From the NCBI RefSeq assembly GCF_041381155.1, contig NC_091134.1, positions 33,485,540 through 33,549,539 of the forward strand: a stretch of DNA of 64,000 nt. The letters run 5' to 3'. Of this stretch, positions 52,201-64,000 are shown piece after piece. This DNA is from Argopecten irradians (lineage: Eukaryota; Mollusca; Bivalvia; Pectinida; Pectinidae). The position numbers and the translations under genes were made by a program. The notes beneath the pieces are model-generated. The model had not been told where the DNA came from and searched no databases. It worked only from the letters and a program-made list of their open reading frames with translations. How positions within the stretch are numbered: position 1 is the first letter of the stretch; each line of letters starts with the position of its first letter.

Positions 52201-53380
52201 GGAAAAACCATTTACGTGGTAGGCAAGTAAATCCATATCTATTATAGATCTCGTCCTATCTGAGAATTGAACATCGACCATTTTGGGAGAGAATCAAACA
52301 TCGACCATTTTGATGTAATTGTGTTACAACAATGACAGCCGAATAAACATTATATCTCCATAAAATACATGTTTATGTAAATATCAGAAAGTAAACTTAG
52401 CCATTTTGTCTACAGAAACAGTACCCGCATGTTTTACTGGTAAGTTATCTAGTTCTGACCAAGCTAGTTTACATTCTGAACAATTTTAAATTGTTGAATT
52501 AGTGTTGTAGTGAATAACATATATTTGTAGAGTCTCTCATTAATAACCTAATCCGTCGTTCATGTCTCCTATAAGTCTCATATCTCTTACTTACAAAACA
52601 TTTAAAGGGAGACGGCTTCAAACAATAGGAAACATATACTTCAAAGTAAAATATGAGACGAATAAATATTTGGGACCTGCTCGAAAAAAGTAAAAACATA
52701 AAATATGTGTTAATTAATAGATACATGATTAATAAATAAGAATTATAAACACCGATGCAAAGTGAAATTTCAACAATAGATAAGAAGAAATATGATATAC
52801 TGTAAGATGAACGTGCACAAAGAGTACGTAATACATGTACCTTATATCTCACATATCACTCAAAATGCGACTCAACAACGATAACAATATTTTTTCACTC
52901 TTATTATTTTATCGACGTTTTCTTTTATTTTTGTATTACAACCAACAAAGTTACGACGGTTTTTCCACTGGATACTCCGACTGAAATCTAACTTTATACC
53001 TGGAAGGTCTTAGAATTTTTTATGATTGTTTCGGAAGAGAAAGCCAAGCATTTCACGTCATTCCAAAACATATAAAATCTGCATAATATGTTTACATGAT
53101 ACACAAAGAGGAAACTGGTTTGAAATGTCAAAACAGACAAGTGACAAAATCAATTAAAAAATAATGTTATTTTCTAATATTTGATGCTTACAGTATAGCA
53201 TACTCAGTGCAGTAAAACAGAAAGAAAAAATGGCAACGAATGCATCGGCAAAACCAAATAAGACAAAATATTTTAACAAATCTCATATATAATAAGACAA
53301 AACAAAACATATAATTTTGTGTTTGTTAAATATTCACCGATCAGTGCGAGTATAAATGTCTTCCGAAAAGAAGCACTTAC
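49231..53380. other. 5' flank or first intron of the HUNK-like gene
   Basis: If the gene starts at 49230 this is its 5' flank. If the exon at 53411-53381 is used, most of this is its first intron. AT-rich; a degenerate minus-strand SINE body lies at 52150-52275 (GGGAGGAAACCAGAGTATCCG). No other gene is supported. Confidence 0.4.
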
Positions 53381-53411
53381 CTCGTCCTACAACGATGGAG
53401 CAAGTCAACAT
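53381..53411 (-). CDS. HUNK: possible upstream coding exon of the HUNK-like gene
   Basis: On the minus strand an ATG at 53411 begins MLTCSIVVGR and reaches a perfect donor (GAG|GTAAGTGC) at 53380. Joined in phase 1 to an AG at 49258-49257, it reads MLTCSIVVGR-VPPQWYGHN straight into MLYAMEKF with no stop. The phase match is encouraging, but the acceptor has no pyrimidine tract, so this could equally be an untranslated leader exon. Confidence 0.35.
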
Positions 53412-55547
53412 GTGGATGGTGATTAGTGTTCGTGTTCGAACGAGCCTCTAGCCTATGCCCTGTTTGTTGCAGCTTAACTTCAATGTTTCTTTTATCGTTT
53501 GTTTCTGTTTTCTCTTATCACCTGTCTAATCAAGTCTGAGTTTGCGATCGATACACAAGAGGGGACAGAATGCTCGTCATATATCGACCAAGCGCCGATT
53601 TAATCAGGTAGGTTGTCTTCTATACAGTTCGATAAATGCCGTTTGGAAGTGCTACATATGTTTTATGCATGTCTCTATTTCCTGACGACTCAACATTGTG
53701 ACATGTACAAATTGTAAACGGTTACATCTTTATCACAAACGGGGCAGATCATAACACATGTAGTGTTTGAATTCCTTTTAAATCCATGAACATGTGTACA
53801 TGAATAATCATCATTTTATTTTGGATTGAGATTTATCCTAACGATCCAATTTGAGTTATTGTAAAAATATATTTTAGACAAGGATAAATGTAAAATATGA
53901 CATTATTGCTTGTGCCTCTAATGTTGTCTTGAATAAGTCGTAACGCACTGTTTCGTATCGTATGTATTTTTCGGAAAATATTTCCGTTTGAGTTTTAATT
54001 CGTCTCCTCGTCTTCCTTTACTTTGCCACCTTAATGATGTACCTCAGTCGCCAAAGTGACAGATAAACAACATCAAGTTCCCTCTCCATTAGGTTGTAAA
54101 TTCAAACCAACGAAGGTAAATTCTCGTTTTCACACATAATAGCGAAGACTTGAGATTGATCATTCTTTTCGACTCGGCAAATCGAATCAATGCAATATTA
54201 GTGTACACGAAGAAAACAATATTCGATCTGAAGTATTGTGACTGCACATTGTTGTCGAATGGATGTCCTCCATGTATGGTTCAGGGAGATAGCACTATAA
54301 TGTGCCATGATGGGATACTCTGCGGATGTATCTTTCTATAATGTGACAGATTAGATCACCTTGCTTGATGTCATCGTCTTTTTTAATTCAATGATATAAC
54401 ATTAAAGCGTGACCAGACGGAATGTCTTTTTGAAATTTTTCGTTAGTATGATGCAGTTAGATAACACTGTAATGTTATTGGATACAATTTCTTGCTGATG
54501 CCGTCATCTGTACGCTTCAGTGATACATTACGATATGAATCTGTTTCGTAAAACTCACATACAGACTTAGAACATTTGTTTCCTTTGATGTCAACAACTG
54601 ATTATAAGACTATTGATATCACAAAACCGAACCACGGAAGGTGATAGCTTTAAATTCTCATTTTCACTTTATCTGAGGTATATTGCATTAATCATCTTGT
54701 AGCACGATTCAAAACTATTGTGCGTCTATAAATAATATTTTGAATAAAAAAAAAATAGAAAAATAAGTGTTTTGTTTTCTTAGGACAAAAATAATCTTAA
54801 GTCTACCGTGTGTTACCGTCGATCAACGAATGTGTAGTGTTTATGTTATGTCGATAAAGGACCAATCCAAATCGTCAGAATACTCGCGTTGGTAATGTCA
54901 TTATAGATACATATGTCTCACGTGTTCACAAAATCCTATACATTCCTGTATAGCCACGTGCGGTATGACATAGGCCTAATTTTTCAGACATTGTGTATTG
55001 ACAACCTGTTTATGAACAGAGTAAGGCTTAAATCGCCAGATAATTATTGACAGAGACGAGATAAAACTAATCACCCTAAACATCACATGGCAGCGAAGAT
55101 ATAATTACCTATACCTTTCAAAACGCAAACATGTTTAAAGTTAATCAATTAACGTGTAACAGATTCGGCTGTGAAAGTTACCAAAGATATTTATTATTTT
55201 CTTAGACATCTTGAATACAATAGATTTCAAATGCAACAATCCAATATTTGTCTAGATGAGTCAGATGACAATGCAATAGGAAAATGAAAGAGAATTAAGA
55301 CTTTGAGTTTCTGTGTATTCAATTACAATACCCTAGCATGTCATTTTTTGCATGTCAAAGACTGAATTACAATAAAAGAATAATTAAGAATAATTAACAA
55401 AATAAAAGCAGTTTTCTTTTTATTTTCGTTATGATAATTGCCTCACAGATCAAAATAAATGTAAAGATCCAATAACCGTTTGTGTCGTAGAGATATTCCC
55501 ACAGTGGTGAAGCCAATAAAACAAATATTCACAGACAACACGTGAAC

Positions 55548-55571
55548 TATACTAGGTCATGACCTAGTATA
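55548..55571. promoter_or_regulatory. 24-bp perfect palindrome centred on AGGTCATGACCT
   Basis: The palindrome runs TATACT, AGGTCATGACCT, AGTATA. AGGTCATGACCT is the known palindromic nuclear-receptor element (TREpal type, no spacer). It lies between the HUNK-like gene's upstream exon and the GINIP-like gene's last exon. Function is an inference only. Confidence 0.4.
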
Positions 55572-55839
55572 TTTACTTCCGCTGAATAGGATGTAAATAT
55601 CCAGCTCTTGAAAATCTTCTAAACAACTAAATTACATTACCGCAAAGCCGGATATTTTCGCGCGTTAAAATTTCGTCATCTGGACTAAAATCGTAAAAAA
55701 TCAATTACAGCGGTTTTAAAATTGTGGTATATATAACTCATCCATTTCTTATTTTGTTATGTTGATACAATGTTCGCGACCATAGTAAGATCCCGCAAAA
55801 CCACGAAGATATAAACGATGTGAATTTTTGCTACCTAGA

Positions 55840-56090
55840 ATTCCATTCCAATTTCTGCTCCTGCTTATCGCTCAGCATACAGGAAGTAGGACGACTGGTT
55901 CGCCCTTTGTCAGTATAATGCGACCAGTAGGGTGTGTTGTTTGACGTCTTCTATACAAGGAGACACAACACGAATCACACAATTCATACACGCAACAAAC
56001 CGCATACTTGGGCGGCCATCCTTACATGATTCTCTCTGTTAATAGGACGCAAATATAATACACTAAACCAAACAAAATACAGACGTATTT
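55840..56090 (+). repeat. dispersed repeat, plus orientation
   Basis: Shares GGACGACTGGTTCGCCC and TCAGTATAATGCGACC with the inverted copy at 35940-36000. Its tail TGTTAATAGGACGCAAATA matches the SINE tail at 57868-57890, so these families share a 3' end. Confidence 0.5.
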
Positions 56091-57728
56091 TATCTCTAGT
56101 TAAAGTAGATTAAAGAGTCGCTCTATCATTTAAGCTATATTAACAACCAGGGTTTAATATGCATCTTGGATGATGGATAAATACCGTTCCCAACGACCCC
56201 CTTAACTTATAAAGGAGAATTTTAAAACCAAAGGCAATAGGACACCAGATTTTTTTTGTTTTTTTTTCTCCGTTAATATCACACGAGTTGTTCCCCTTTA
56301 TCGTCACAGCAAAATGTGTAATAGTAATAAGCAAAGCATACAATAATTCATCGTCAGTTACCCACTTAATCAGCCTACACTATTACTTAGCTAGCGTTAG
56401 AATTGTACATGTCTATATAAAATAAACTGAAGCACTATTTCTATTGTATTGTGACAAGTGAACAGATAATTCTTTGTTGGTCTTCATTATTTGAATAGTT
56501 AATGTCGTTTAACTACATTATGTTATATATAGCTGTAGTAAGCCCCAAAGTAACATGAAGTTACATTATTAAATGAACAAAAAATATTGTTTTGTTATAT
56601 TGTTTTCCTTTTTATATAATGGCTTCTTTGATTTTTGCTTAAAATATTGCTTGGTATTTAAAATTTATGAGGATGACAGACATTTTGAGGTTCATGGATG
56701 ATTCAATAAGCATTATATACTTTAAAACACACCTTGCAGTACAACAGACTACCTTTTGTTATCTTAGACAAATATATCCAGTGGTTCGTCTGTTTGACAA
56801 GAGTACCATACGGGTTACTTACAAGAATGGTATATCACCGATCTCCAGTTCCAGTGACAGAGCACCATTGTTTAAATGTCGTATCCACGTACAGCTCATG
56901 TTACACAAATCAGAATAATGTCCGATATTACAGAGTTTATCGAAGTTTATGTTTAGTTTGTGATTGACTGGTCCCTATTATTGGAAGTGCTGGTCACTTT
57001 CTGGGCATATCCCTTGTGAAAAGGACAAATAATCCAACAATGATGCAGGTAGCTCCATTTCGGTATCCAAGGACACAGGCCGATTTAGAATGTTTCCGTG
57101 AGTAGACCTTTATTTAATACTACATTGTAAGGGTGTAAATTTAAGTGACAATTTTAAAGTATTGAGTAGCAGAAAATTCGTCAAATACTGTAATACAGTA
57201 TTTATATCCATTTGAAACAGAAAGTGTTAAGCTGTTAACCTTATCTTATGATTTTGACAATACATGTAGTAAGTAAATTTGGTAAATAATTTTGATATGA
57301 CATTATATGGGTCAAGGAAGTAATATCAACGGCTGTTTTTCGTATAACACTGGATCCTTATAAAGATGTGTCTGCAGGATACTAATTACTAATAAGTAGT
57401 AAATATAGGGTAAAGAAGTAATTTTAACAGTGTGGACAAAATATGGTCAATTTTTTATGTGATCTGCCCCTTTTTCAAGGCACAAACAGAACAAGTAGAA
57501 TAACATATTTAGGACGGTAACCAATGTTCACAATATGCTATTTATTTTGCTTTATGGTGTGTACATATTTGTTGTGTTAGTATGCTTGAAAACAAAATAT
57601 AGCACATACTTACTGTAAATGAAATATCAATAATTTTCAATTGGAATTTTTTACCGTTATTATTTAGACATCAACGAAATCAACGAAAATATTCATTGTA
57701 TATGATGAGTTTCGTTTCGGAGAAATAA

Positions 57729-57898
57729 TGCCCTCCACCTCTGGGATGCGGGTTCGAATCCCATGTGGGGCAGTCGCCAGGTAATGATCGCTGGTAGGTG
57801 GTTTTTCTCCGGGTACCCCGGCTTTCCCCCATCAACAAACCTGGCACGTCCTTATATGACCCTGGCTGTTAATAGGACGTAAAAATAAACAAACCAAA
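57729..57898 (+). mobile_element. tRNA-derived SINE, 5'-truncated
   Basis: A B-box GGTTCGAATCCCA (57749-57761) is followed by the body TTTTTCTCCGGGTACCCCGG and the tail TGTTAATAGGACGTAAA with an A-rich end. The A-box part is missing. Same family body as 35215-35440. Confidence 0.65.
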
Positions 57899-60229
57899 GT
57901 CACCCAGAGAATGTCAATGACGATATTAACAGTATCAATACGATTTATCTCCCCTCTCCCAACACTGATGTTTATTTTACACTGACGTTATACTTCAAAA
58001 TCGATACAATTTATCCAAAGTGTAATAAGAGCAAAATAAACACAAAGGAGATTGTTTCTGTAAAATTGCATTTTATTGTTCAAAGGGAATCACAGACTAG
58101 ACTCTAAAATTTGAACGAGAAAAAGACACCATAACTGTAGACTTATAACGATTTGTTACAATTCTATAAATACATTTAACAAGGAAGAATCAGGAAAGTC
58201 TATCATACAATTTGCATATTTCTGTTGTCTTTAATACACGTTCCCAGTGCCGAAAACCTATATTATGCATGTAAATACAGCATAAAATAATTAATGACAA
58301 GAGATAACACCTCACAATGTAACAGTTTGATGACATGCTGAAAGTGCATTCTCAAACAAACTGCTAATTTGAGAATTTAATCAATCTTTTATACAGTCGT
58401 TCTTTTTCCATTTCCTCAATATGTAGGTAAAGAAAAAATAGGATCATATCATTTTAATTCTAGGTGTTATGTGTATGATGTATGCAGTAACATGTAATTA
58501 AGTTTAGCAGTTTGTTTCGCAGAATACGACAAGGTAAAAACAAAAGCACTTTTAATGCTGGTTATTACATGTAAGTTGAAAATGCATGCATTTATGTTGA
58601 AATTTATAAATCTTTAAGGCAGAAAATTGAATATAAAGTTGCAGATAACAACAAAGTAGCACAGTGAGGAATTAATATCGTGGGAAGGATATAAACATCA
58701 ATGTTGGTTGCATTTAGGATAGTGTAGTAGTGGTTGACCAATAGTGTAGAGTGTACAAATGTACCTGCCTTCGCTAATTTTTTTTTATTAAAAGGCGCTA
58801 TACACGTTTAAGATGTTCCACCGCCGACAATTTTGAACGATAAATGATGTTTAGTCGTGTACATAGGTATAAAATAATTTATTTTGCTTTTGGTATATGC
58901 TCAATCAGTACTTCACTCAATATAGGCATAGAGCCATGGTTTTTTTCGGGACGCGATTAATTATGTTTGATATTTTCATCTTGAAGTAAAACAAGAAGCT
59001 TTAGTTTAGTGGTGGTAATGGTAAGAAGGTGACATTTCTAACTGAAGAAATTATTACTTTTTCTACTCATGTTTTTGATAAAGAAAAATACCATTCGTCA
59101 CCAGTGTAGCATCTTAAAACGAAATTGTACGTGATTTAGAGAAAACATGAAGAAAAAATCCATTTTTAAATAACCTTACATAATTAAGACTAAAACAAAG
59201 TAGAATTCAAAATACATAGTAAAGTTGTTTCAACAAACTGAAGTTGTATATGTAAAAGATATTTGTTGAAGGTTACTGTATCATTAAGTAGTAAACGTGA
59301 CTACATGAACAGTTTTTGTGGTTAATGCTAGGTCTACTGTTATATTCCCACTTTTACATTCGCTGCACGTTATGTAATTAGCTATATAAAGGTCTAATAA
59401 TGTTGACACCAAGACAAAAGTATGTCGACTGTACGTCTCACTTTACGATACTTACATACCAAATCGGTTAATTAAAAATACATTTCTGTGTCTAATGGTT
59501 AAGTCTGTGTGATTGTGATGAGACTATATTCAAGTATTTTATTTGGCTGTTTGCGTGAATATTTGTTAGATGAAATCTATCAAATAAAGTATAATTATGC
59601 AGCTAGTTGTTACTTAACCATTTGCGAAATACAACAATCTGCAAATGTAAGTAAAACCGTTGCTGCAATAACAAAATATTTATCGGCATATCCTTTCACC
59701 ATATATAACACTTAAAAGCTTTTATAAGTTTATAGTAATAATAATGATAATAAAACAATTAAAAAATTAGCCTTTATAATCTTTCGCATGCTTCCGATGT
59801 CCAGCCATAGCATGCTTTGAAAGGTTAGACTCCTGAAGACTATAGCTAGTGACCTGCAGCACTTCCGGTGGTCTCGCTCGTGAATCTATATCTCAGTGAC
59901 GTTTGACGTTTTAAAAGACTAATGCTCTTAGAATAAGTCGGAGTTCTTGCAGTGCGTCGTTTTTGTCTCACCATAACACAGATGTATTCTGCGCGTTCGG
60001 TCGTTGACTCCCTATTTTCAATATGATCCAATATCGTGGTCGTTCGTTGATGTCCTCGAAATCTCAACAGGGGACCTTATCGCAAACAACTAATTTTGAT
60101 CCTTTCGACCTCACACTTAGAAGTAGCCATATATCTCGGGCATTTTTCTTGCCAGATTAAAATTGTTAATGTAGTGAAGTTTGGTATTTGACGTATTAAA
60201 CAGAAACAACGACGGAAATGATTTTAAAA

Positions 60230-60295
60230 TGATGATGACGACAACGACGACGATGATGATGATGACGATGATAGTGATGATTATGATGATAATGT
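60230..60295. repeat. (GAT/GAC)n imperfect trinucleotide repeat
   Basis: GATGATGACGACAACGACGACGATGATG-type units over about 65 bp. Noncoding by position: it lies beyond the stop codon of the GINIP-like gene. Confidence 0.8.
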
Positions 60296-60767
60296 TAGGA
60301 GAACATTTAATTGTTTGTCCAAGAAAGTAGAATACTTTAGGATTATCTCTGTTGTATTCATTCTTCAATAGCTTTCTCATTATATCACAGGCGAGTTTCT
60401 CTTGATATCAACTTTATATTAATTATCTTTTTTTTATCTCCACGGTTGATTCCTTCAAAACTTTAAAAGAGTTGTTAGAGAAAACATTGTGTAGTAATAA
60501 TGTTATATATTATAGTCAACAACTATATGACTGCATATTGATCCTTTTGGTAGCAAACGTGTTTCTCGTATGCAATCTCCTTCTGTGTTGAGTATATGTT
60601 ATATAACTCGTATGTAATGCGAAAAGTACATTTTTTCCTGTAAAGGACCCATTATGTGGCCAGTGACAATAAAATATCTCTTTTTTCAAATACATACAAT
60701 TTGCGACACAAAAAATGCTATGTTGAAATAACGCGCGATGTAAGCGAAAGTTTACAGAGAAAATGGG

Positions 60768-63700
60768 TCAAAGAGACGTCCTTTTGATATCACAGTCTGT
60801 TTCCGTGGAAACCACTACATCCTTTGTCCACTGCGAACTTTCCATCGGCACTGGAGACAAATTAGGCCTGGCTGCAATGATGTATATTGATAACTCGCGA
60901 AGAAATTCATTCCAATCAACTTTCCTGAAAAAGAAAGAAATATACATCTTTGTTACTTCAGTCTCGATTCATCTTTGGGTTAATATTAATGGTGTATGTT
61001 TGTCTAACATATACATGTAGTATGCTCAACCATTGTTCTGATAAACAACTGTTCAAGTAGAAACTTTTATTTATAGACACAAAATGTTAATAATAATAGA
61101 TGTTCAGAGAGCTATCTTAGTAGGATTTTGGTTACAAAATGGATAAAAAGACAGAAAATTGCGGAAACAGACTAAATCGAGTCACTCCTTTGTTTTAATA
61201 CTAACATTTTCCGACGTCTATGGCTGTTTTGATAAATGTTCAAACAAATGCAAGCAAAATGTGTACACACAAAAGGTAAATGGAACTTCATTCAAGAAAT
61301 TTGATTGTAGATAATATCTTATCTTTTTTATTTTTTTTTTTAAACAAAATGTGGCTAACAAAACAAATACTATCATTATTCTTATGGAAAACGCATTATT
61401 CTTATGGAAAACGCATCAGAGTTTTAGGTTATAACAAGTAAAGTATGCATGTTAAAGCATTGTGATAGACAATTTTACTCCTCAGTAGTTGAGGTATGGA
61501 GGAGATGATCGATTCAGTCTCGGATACCGCTTCTGTATGTAGTACATGATAGCAATGAATCTAGGCGTTGTGTTTGTAAGTCAAGGTTAATAATATAATT
61601 TAAACCCCTCTCTCTCACACACATAATATAATTTAAACCCCTCTCTCTCACACACACACACACACACCAAAATACAGCAGAGTCTCTTAGATCTTTTGTT
61701 ATTTCAAATTCTTTCATTCTCTTTTATATGTATGATATTTGTTATCCTTATGCATTTGCTATAAATAATGATGCAAACTTACAATAGAAATATGCATCAA
61801 TATAAATGTATTCTACATAGGAAGTATGTTCCTTTTCATCACTAAATAAAATGTATTGTGTGTAAAAATCAATGATGGGCGCCATGAGCGGAGAAAAGCC
61901 GGAACTCAATATCGGTAAAACACTGTAGCGGTACTCTCTCGCAACAAGTAACATTTTTGCTGTAATATCTCTCCAGGTAAGTCAATGAGCAACCTCGTTA
62001 TAGTAATATGATATCCTTATACATGTGTTATGTTGGTAATGGGTGTTATTTTGGCTGGCACTATACATTACCTGGCAACCAATGTTCCTATATATATATT
62101 CAATGCCTACTCTTGAAGTTCACTGACACGCAGTTATTGTGATAGAAAGGAACTTTCTCTTTGAGCCCCCTTCTCCGTTAAGAGCACATGCGCGGCTGCC
62201 ATTACGACCATCAATTAAAAAACCTGAAACAATTCCTGCGCTGGCTTACAGCATATTGACAGATAAAACATTATGGCAGAGACTTGATCACCGTGTCCTC
62301 ATAAACACTAACTTTACCCCAGAGATCTATACTGGACGTCCCCCATCATTGTTAATATGCCCTTAGGGGTACAAACCTGGTGCTTTCCGCGCTTGTATCC
62401 ATAGTAAATGTCAACATCTCCGCTACAATGTACCACAATTCTCCTTCCTTGTTCGAGGACATAATTGTGAATCTGAAAACAGAGCATTATTGATACTAGT
62501 TGTATTCGTCCTGGTAGGTATTACTGACTACTATCCCAAATAGGTGGTGCTTTGCACTGATTTCTTTAGCAGTATTAATACATAAATCTTTCTTTTGCTT
62601 GTATTGTATTACGTATTTTTGATAAATGGAGTTATCGCCCTTTTACATTACATACGACTTTTACATCCTCCCGGTGTTACTCCATTAGTATTGTGTTATT
62701 TAGTGCAAGAGCGACTTTATTTGCAACCTATTGGTCACGTGCATGCATTATGATTAATTAATACTTTATTTACTTATAGATAATGTATGCATACTTTTAG
62801 TTCAAAAGCGAATTTATTTGTCCCATGAAAGCATGAATAATCAATACTTTAATTACTTATTGACAATTTATGCATACTAGTGATTTAAACACCTCTCTCT
62901 CGACAACAAGCGAATGATGGATACATGCAACCGTTGACTGAATTATTTATGATTTGTCTGTACGGACAATTATTGTCCTGCTCTTCAATGCTAATCTACT
63001 AGTATAAATCGGATACTCTAAACTTTCCCAGATGTAAGTTGTTAATTAAGTTGATCGGATCTGAGGTACATAAATGTAAGAAGATTACCACTTTACATGG
63101 TAAGCAGTATGATGGGTCTTACCCGTTTAATGTTTCGTCGTTCTCCAGAAAGAGCGTGTACCATGAAGCCAGGGCTTTCTTTGCATCGTATTCTCTTATT
63201 TCACCTGTGTTAGCTTCATCGAAGTTGTGAAACAGGCGATATGCAAGTTCTATCTCCCTTGGGAAAAGCAGCCTTGTGATCGCGTTCTGCAAAAAGAAAA
63301 TATTTCAGTCGTATACACTGTAATTGGGTTCTGATTCTGATATGAGAAAACATTTCAGTTATGTGATGGTGTTCTGTTAGAGGTAAAAAAAATAAATAAA
63401 TCGTGTAATTGTATTTCAGTCATGTGGCTGTATTTGCTTAGTTAAAGTTGCTTCTGTCATGTTCATGAAGTCTCTTGATAGAAACATTTCAGTCGTGTGG
63501 TTTCATTTCCTTGGTAGAAATATTTCAGTTGTGTGGTTGCATTTTCTTTCTAAAAACATTTTAGACGCGTGGTTGATTTGGCTAGTAAAAGTTGTTTCTT
63601 TTGTGTGGTTACGGTCTTTTGGTAGAAACATTTTAGACCTAAGGTCGCATTCTTTGTAAAGAAAAACATTTATGTAATTTTGAATAGTTTGTAACTAAAC

Positions 63701-64000
63701 CATTCCCTCAACGAAGTAAGCATGTACTACAACAGTTCAGCGTTACCCAATTTAATCTATAGTTTACAATTATACAAACTGAAGCTAAATACTTGTAGTC
63801 TAGACTATCATTCTCACTGATCGATACTTTCTCTAAAACAGATATCGATGAACAAACCTTTCCGCGTCTCAGGAGAATTTTTATGGACTCGTAATTTAGG
63901 AATTCCCACCACGTGACCGAGCCGGAGTTTTCTTTGTCCAGTCGATGGAACTGAGCTATTTCGTCTTGATGTTCTGTTTTCGGTAGAGTGACGCCATGCG
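60768..64000 (-). CDS. PHF24: GINIP/PHF24-like protein, C-terminal exons (gene starts beyond the right edge)
   Basis: Four exons with matching phase: 64000-63858 (partial), 63286-63123, 62472-62377 and 60924-60768 (stop at 60770-60768). The first encodes an EF-hand-like helix-loop-helix (IAQFHRLDKENSGSVTWWEF, loop D...N-S-G...E complete). Next come LNYESIKILLRRGKNAITRL and a second, degenerate EF loop (FDEANTGEIREYDA), then KALASWYTLF. The last exon reads VDWNEFLRELSIYIIAARPN, matching the [21 protein letters not shown] end of vertebrate PHF24 as I recall it. In vertebrates this neuronal protein (GINIP) binds Galpha-i and modulates GABA-B signalling. The N-terminal PHD-like zinc fingers would lie right of the window. 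The 62472-62377 exon is the least conserved, but its phase fits both neighbours. Confidence 0.82.
61586..61668. repeat. duplicated TAATATAATTTAAACCCC unit and (CT)n(CA)n run
   Basis: TAATATAATTTAAACCCCTC followed by TCTCTCACACA occurs twice in a row, the second time extended by a CA run. It lies in the last intron of the GINIP-like gene. Confidence 0.8.
63300..63650. repeat. imperfect 40-45 bp tandem repeat in GINIP-like intron
   Basis: Variants of a unit around AGAAACATTTCAGTCGTGTGGTT recur at about 63301, 63348, 63410, 63480, 63520, 63552 and 63625, with decreasing similarity. Intronic, so the frame seen here (63459-63659) is not coding. Confidence 0.6.

Larger units (their letters stand above)
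53412..60767. other. intergenic DNA between HUNK-like and GINIP-like genes
   Basis: About 7.3 kb, AT-rich. It holds SINE and repeat pieces (55840-56090 and 57729-57898), a 24-bp palindrome at 55548-55571, and a GAT/GAC-rich stretch at 60230-60295. Frames in it (up to 87 codons) have no recognisable motifs. The promoter of the HUNK-like gene should be near its left end. Confidence 0.4.

Noticed and set aside
63459-63659. 66-codon frame with repeated VVWLHFL-like motifs
   Set aside because: It lies in an intron of the GINIP-like gene and reflects the 40-45 bp tandem repeat.

Overview
The window looks like nuclear DNA from a lophotrochozoan animal, most likely a bivalve mollusc. It is AT-rich, its genes are split by GT-AG introns of up to several kb, it carries repeat families typical of marine molluscs (a hammerhead-bearing Penelope-like element, tRNA-headed SINEs, foldback/MITE elements), and its gene content (IAP-type BIR proteins, a DZIP3-type HEPN protein) fits mollusc innate-immunity and apoptosis gene expansions. 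The phylum is an inference; no ribosomal or mitochondrial marker is present.

Left part (1-11.2 kb): two divergent IAP genes. One is on the minus strand and runs off the left edge: BIR1 plus the first half of BIR2. The other is on the plus strand (5414-11159): a long N-terminal extension, BIR, BIR, UBA and a C-terminal RING, over seven exons. The plus-strand gene carries an in-frame TGA and an A-run frame problem, so it is either a recent pseudogene, a polymorphic null allele or an assembly error. The 4.4 kb between the two starts is packed with small terminal-inverted-repeat and palindromic elements.

Middle-left (11.2-25.7 kb): gene-poor, AT-rich DNA with mobile elements. The most striking is a head-to-head pair of 5'-truncated Penelope-like retroelements at 16187-18674. 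It forms arms of about 1 kb, each ending in a GIY-YIG endonuclease end, a tRNA-like block and a complete-looking hammerhead ribozyme core. Two LINE remnants follow (19.9-20.65 kb and 21.3-22.1 kb).

Middle (25.7-30.6 kb): a four-coding-exon plus-strand gene of 539 codons, with a DZIP3-type HEPN domain whose RNxxxH motif is intact, then a short stretch resembling the second half of an MEKK2/3 PB1 domain, then a Ser-rich tail containing a coding 57-bp tandem repeat.

Right half (32.3-64 kb): a minus-strand HUNK-like Ser/Thr kinase gene of eight coding exons (752 codons) spread over 17-21 kb. Its last intron contains a 4.73-kb terminal-inverted-repeat element with about 180-bp tandem units in both arms, itself hosting a SINE and another dispersed repeat. 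At the right edge are the last four exons of a minus-strand GINIP/PHF24-like gene (EF-hand region). The remaining DNA is intronic or intergenic and mostly featureless, apart from microsatellites and SINE pieces.
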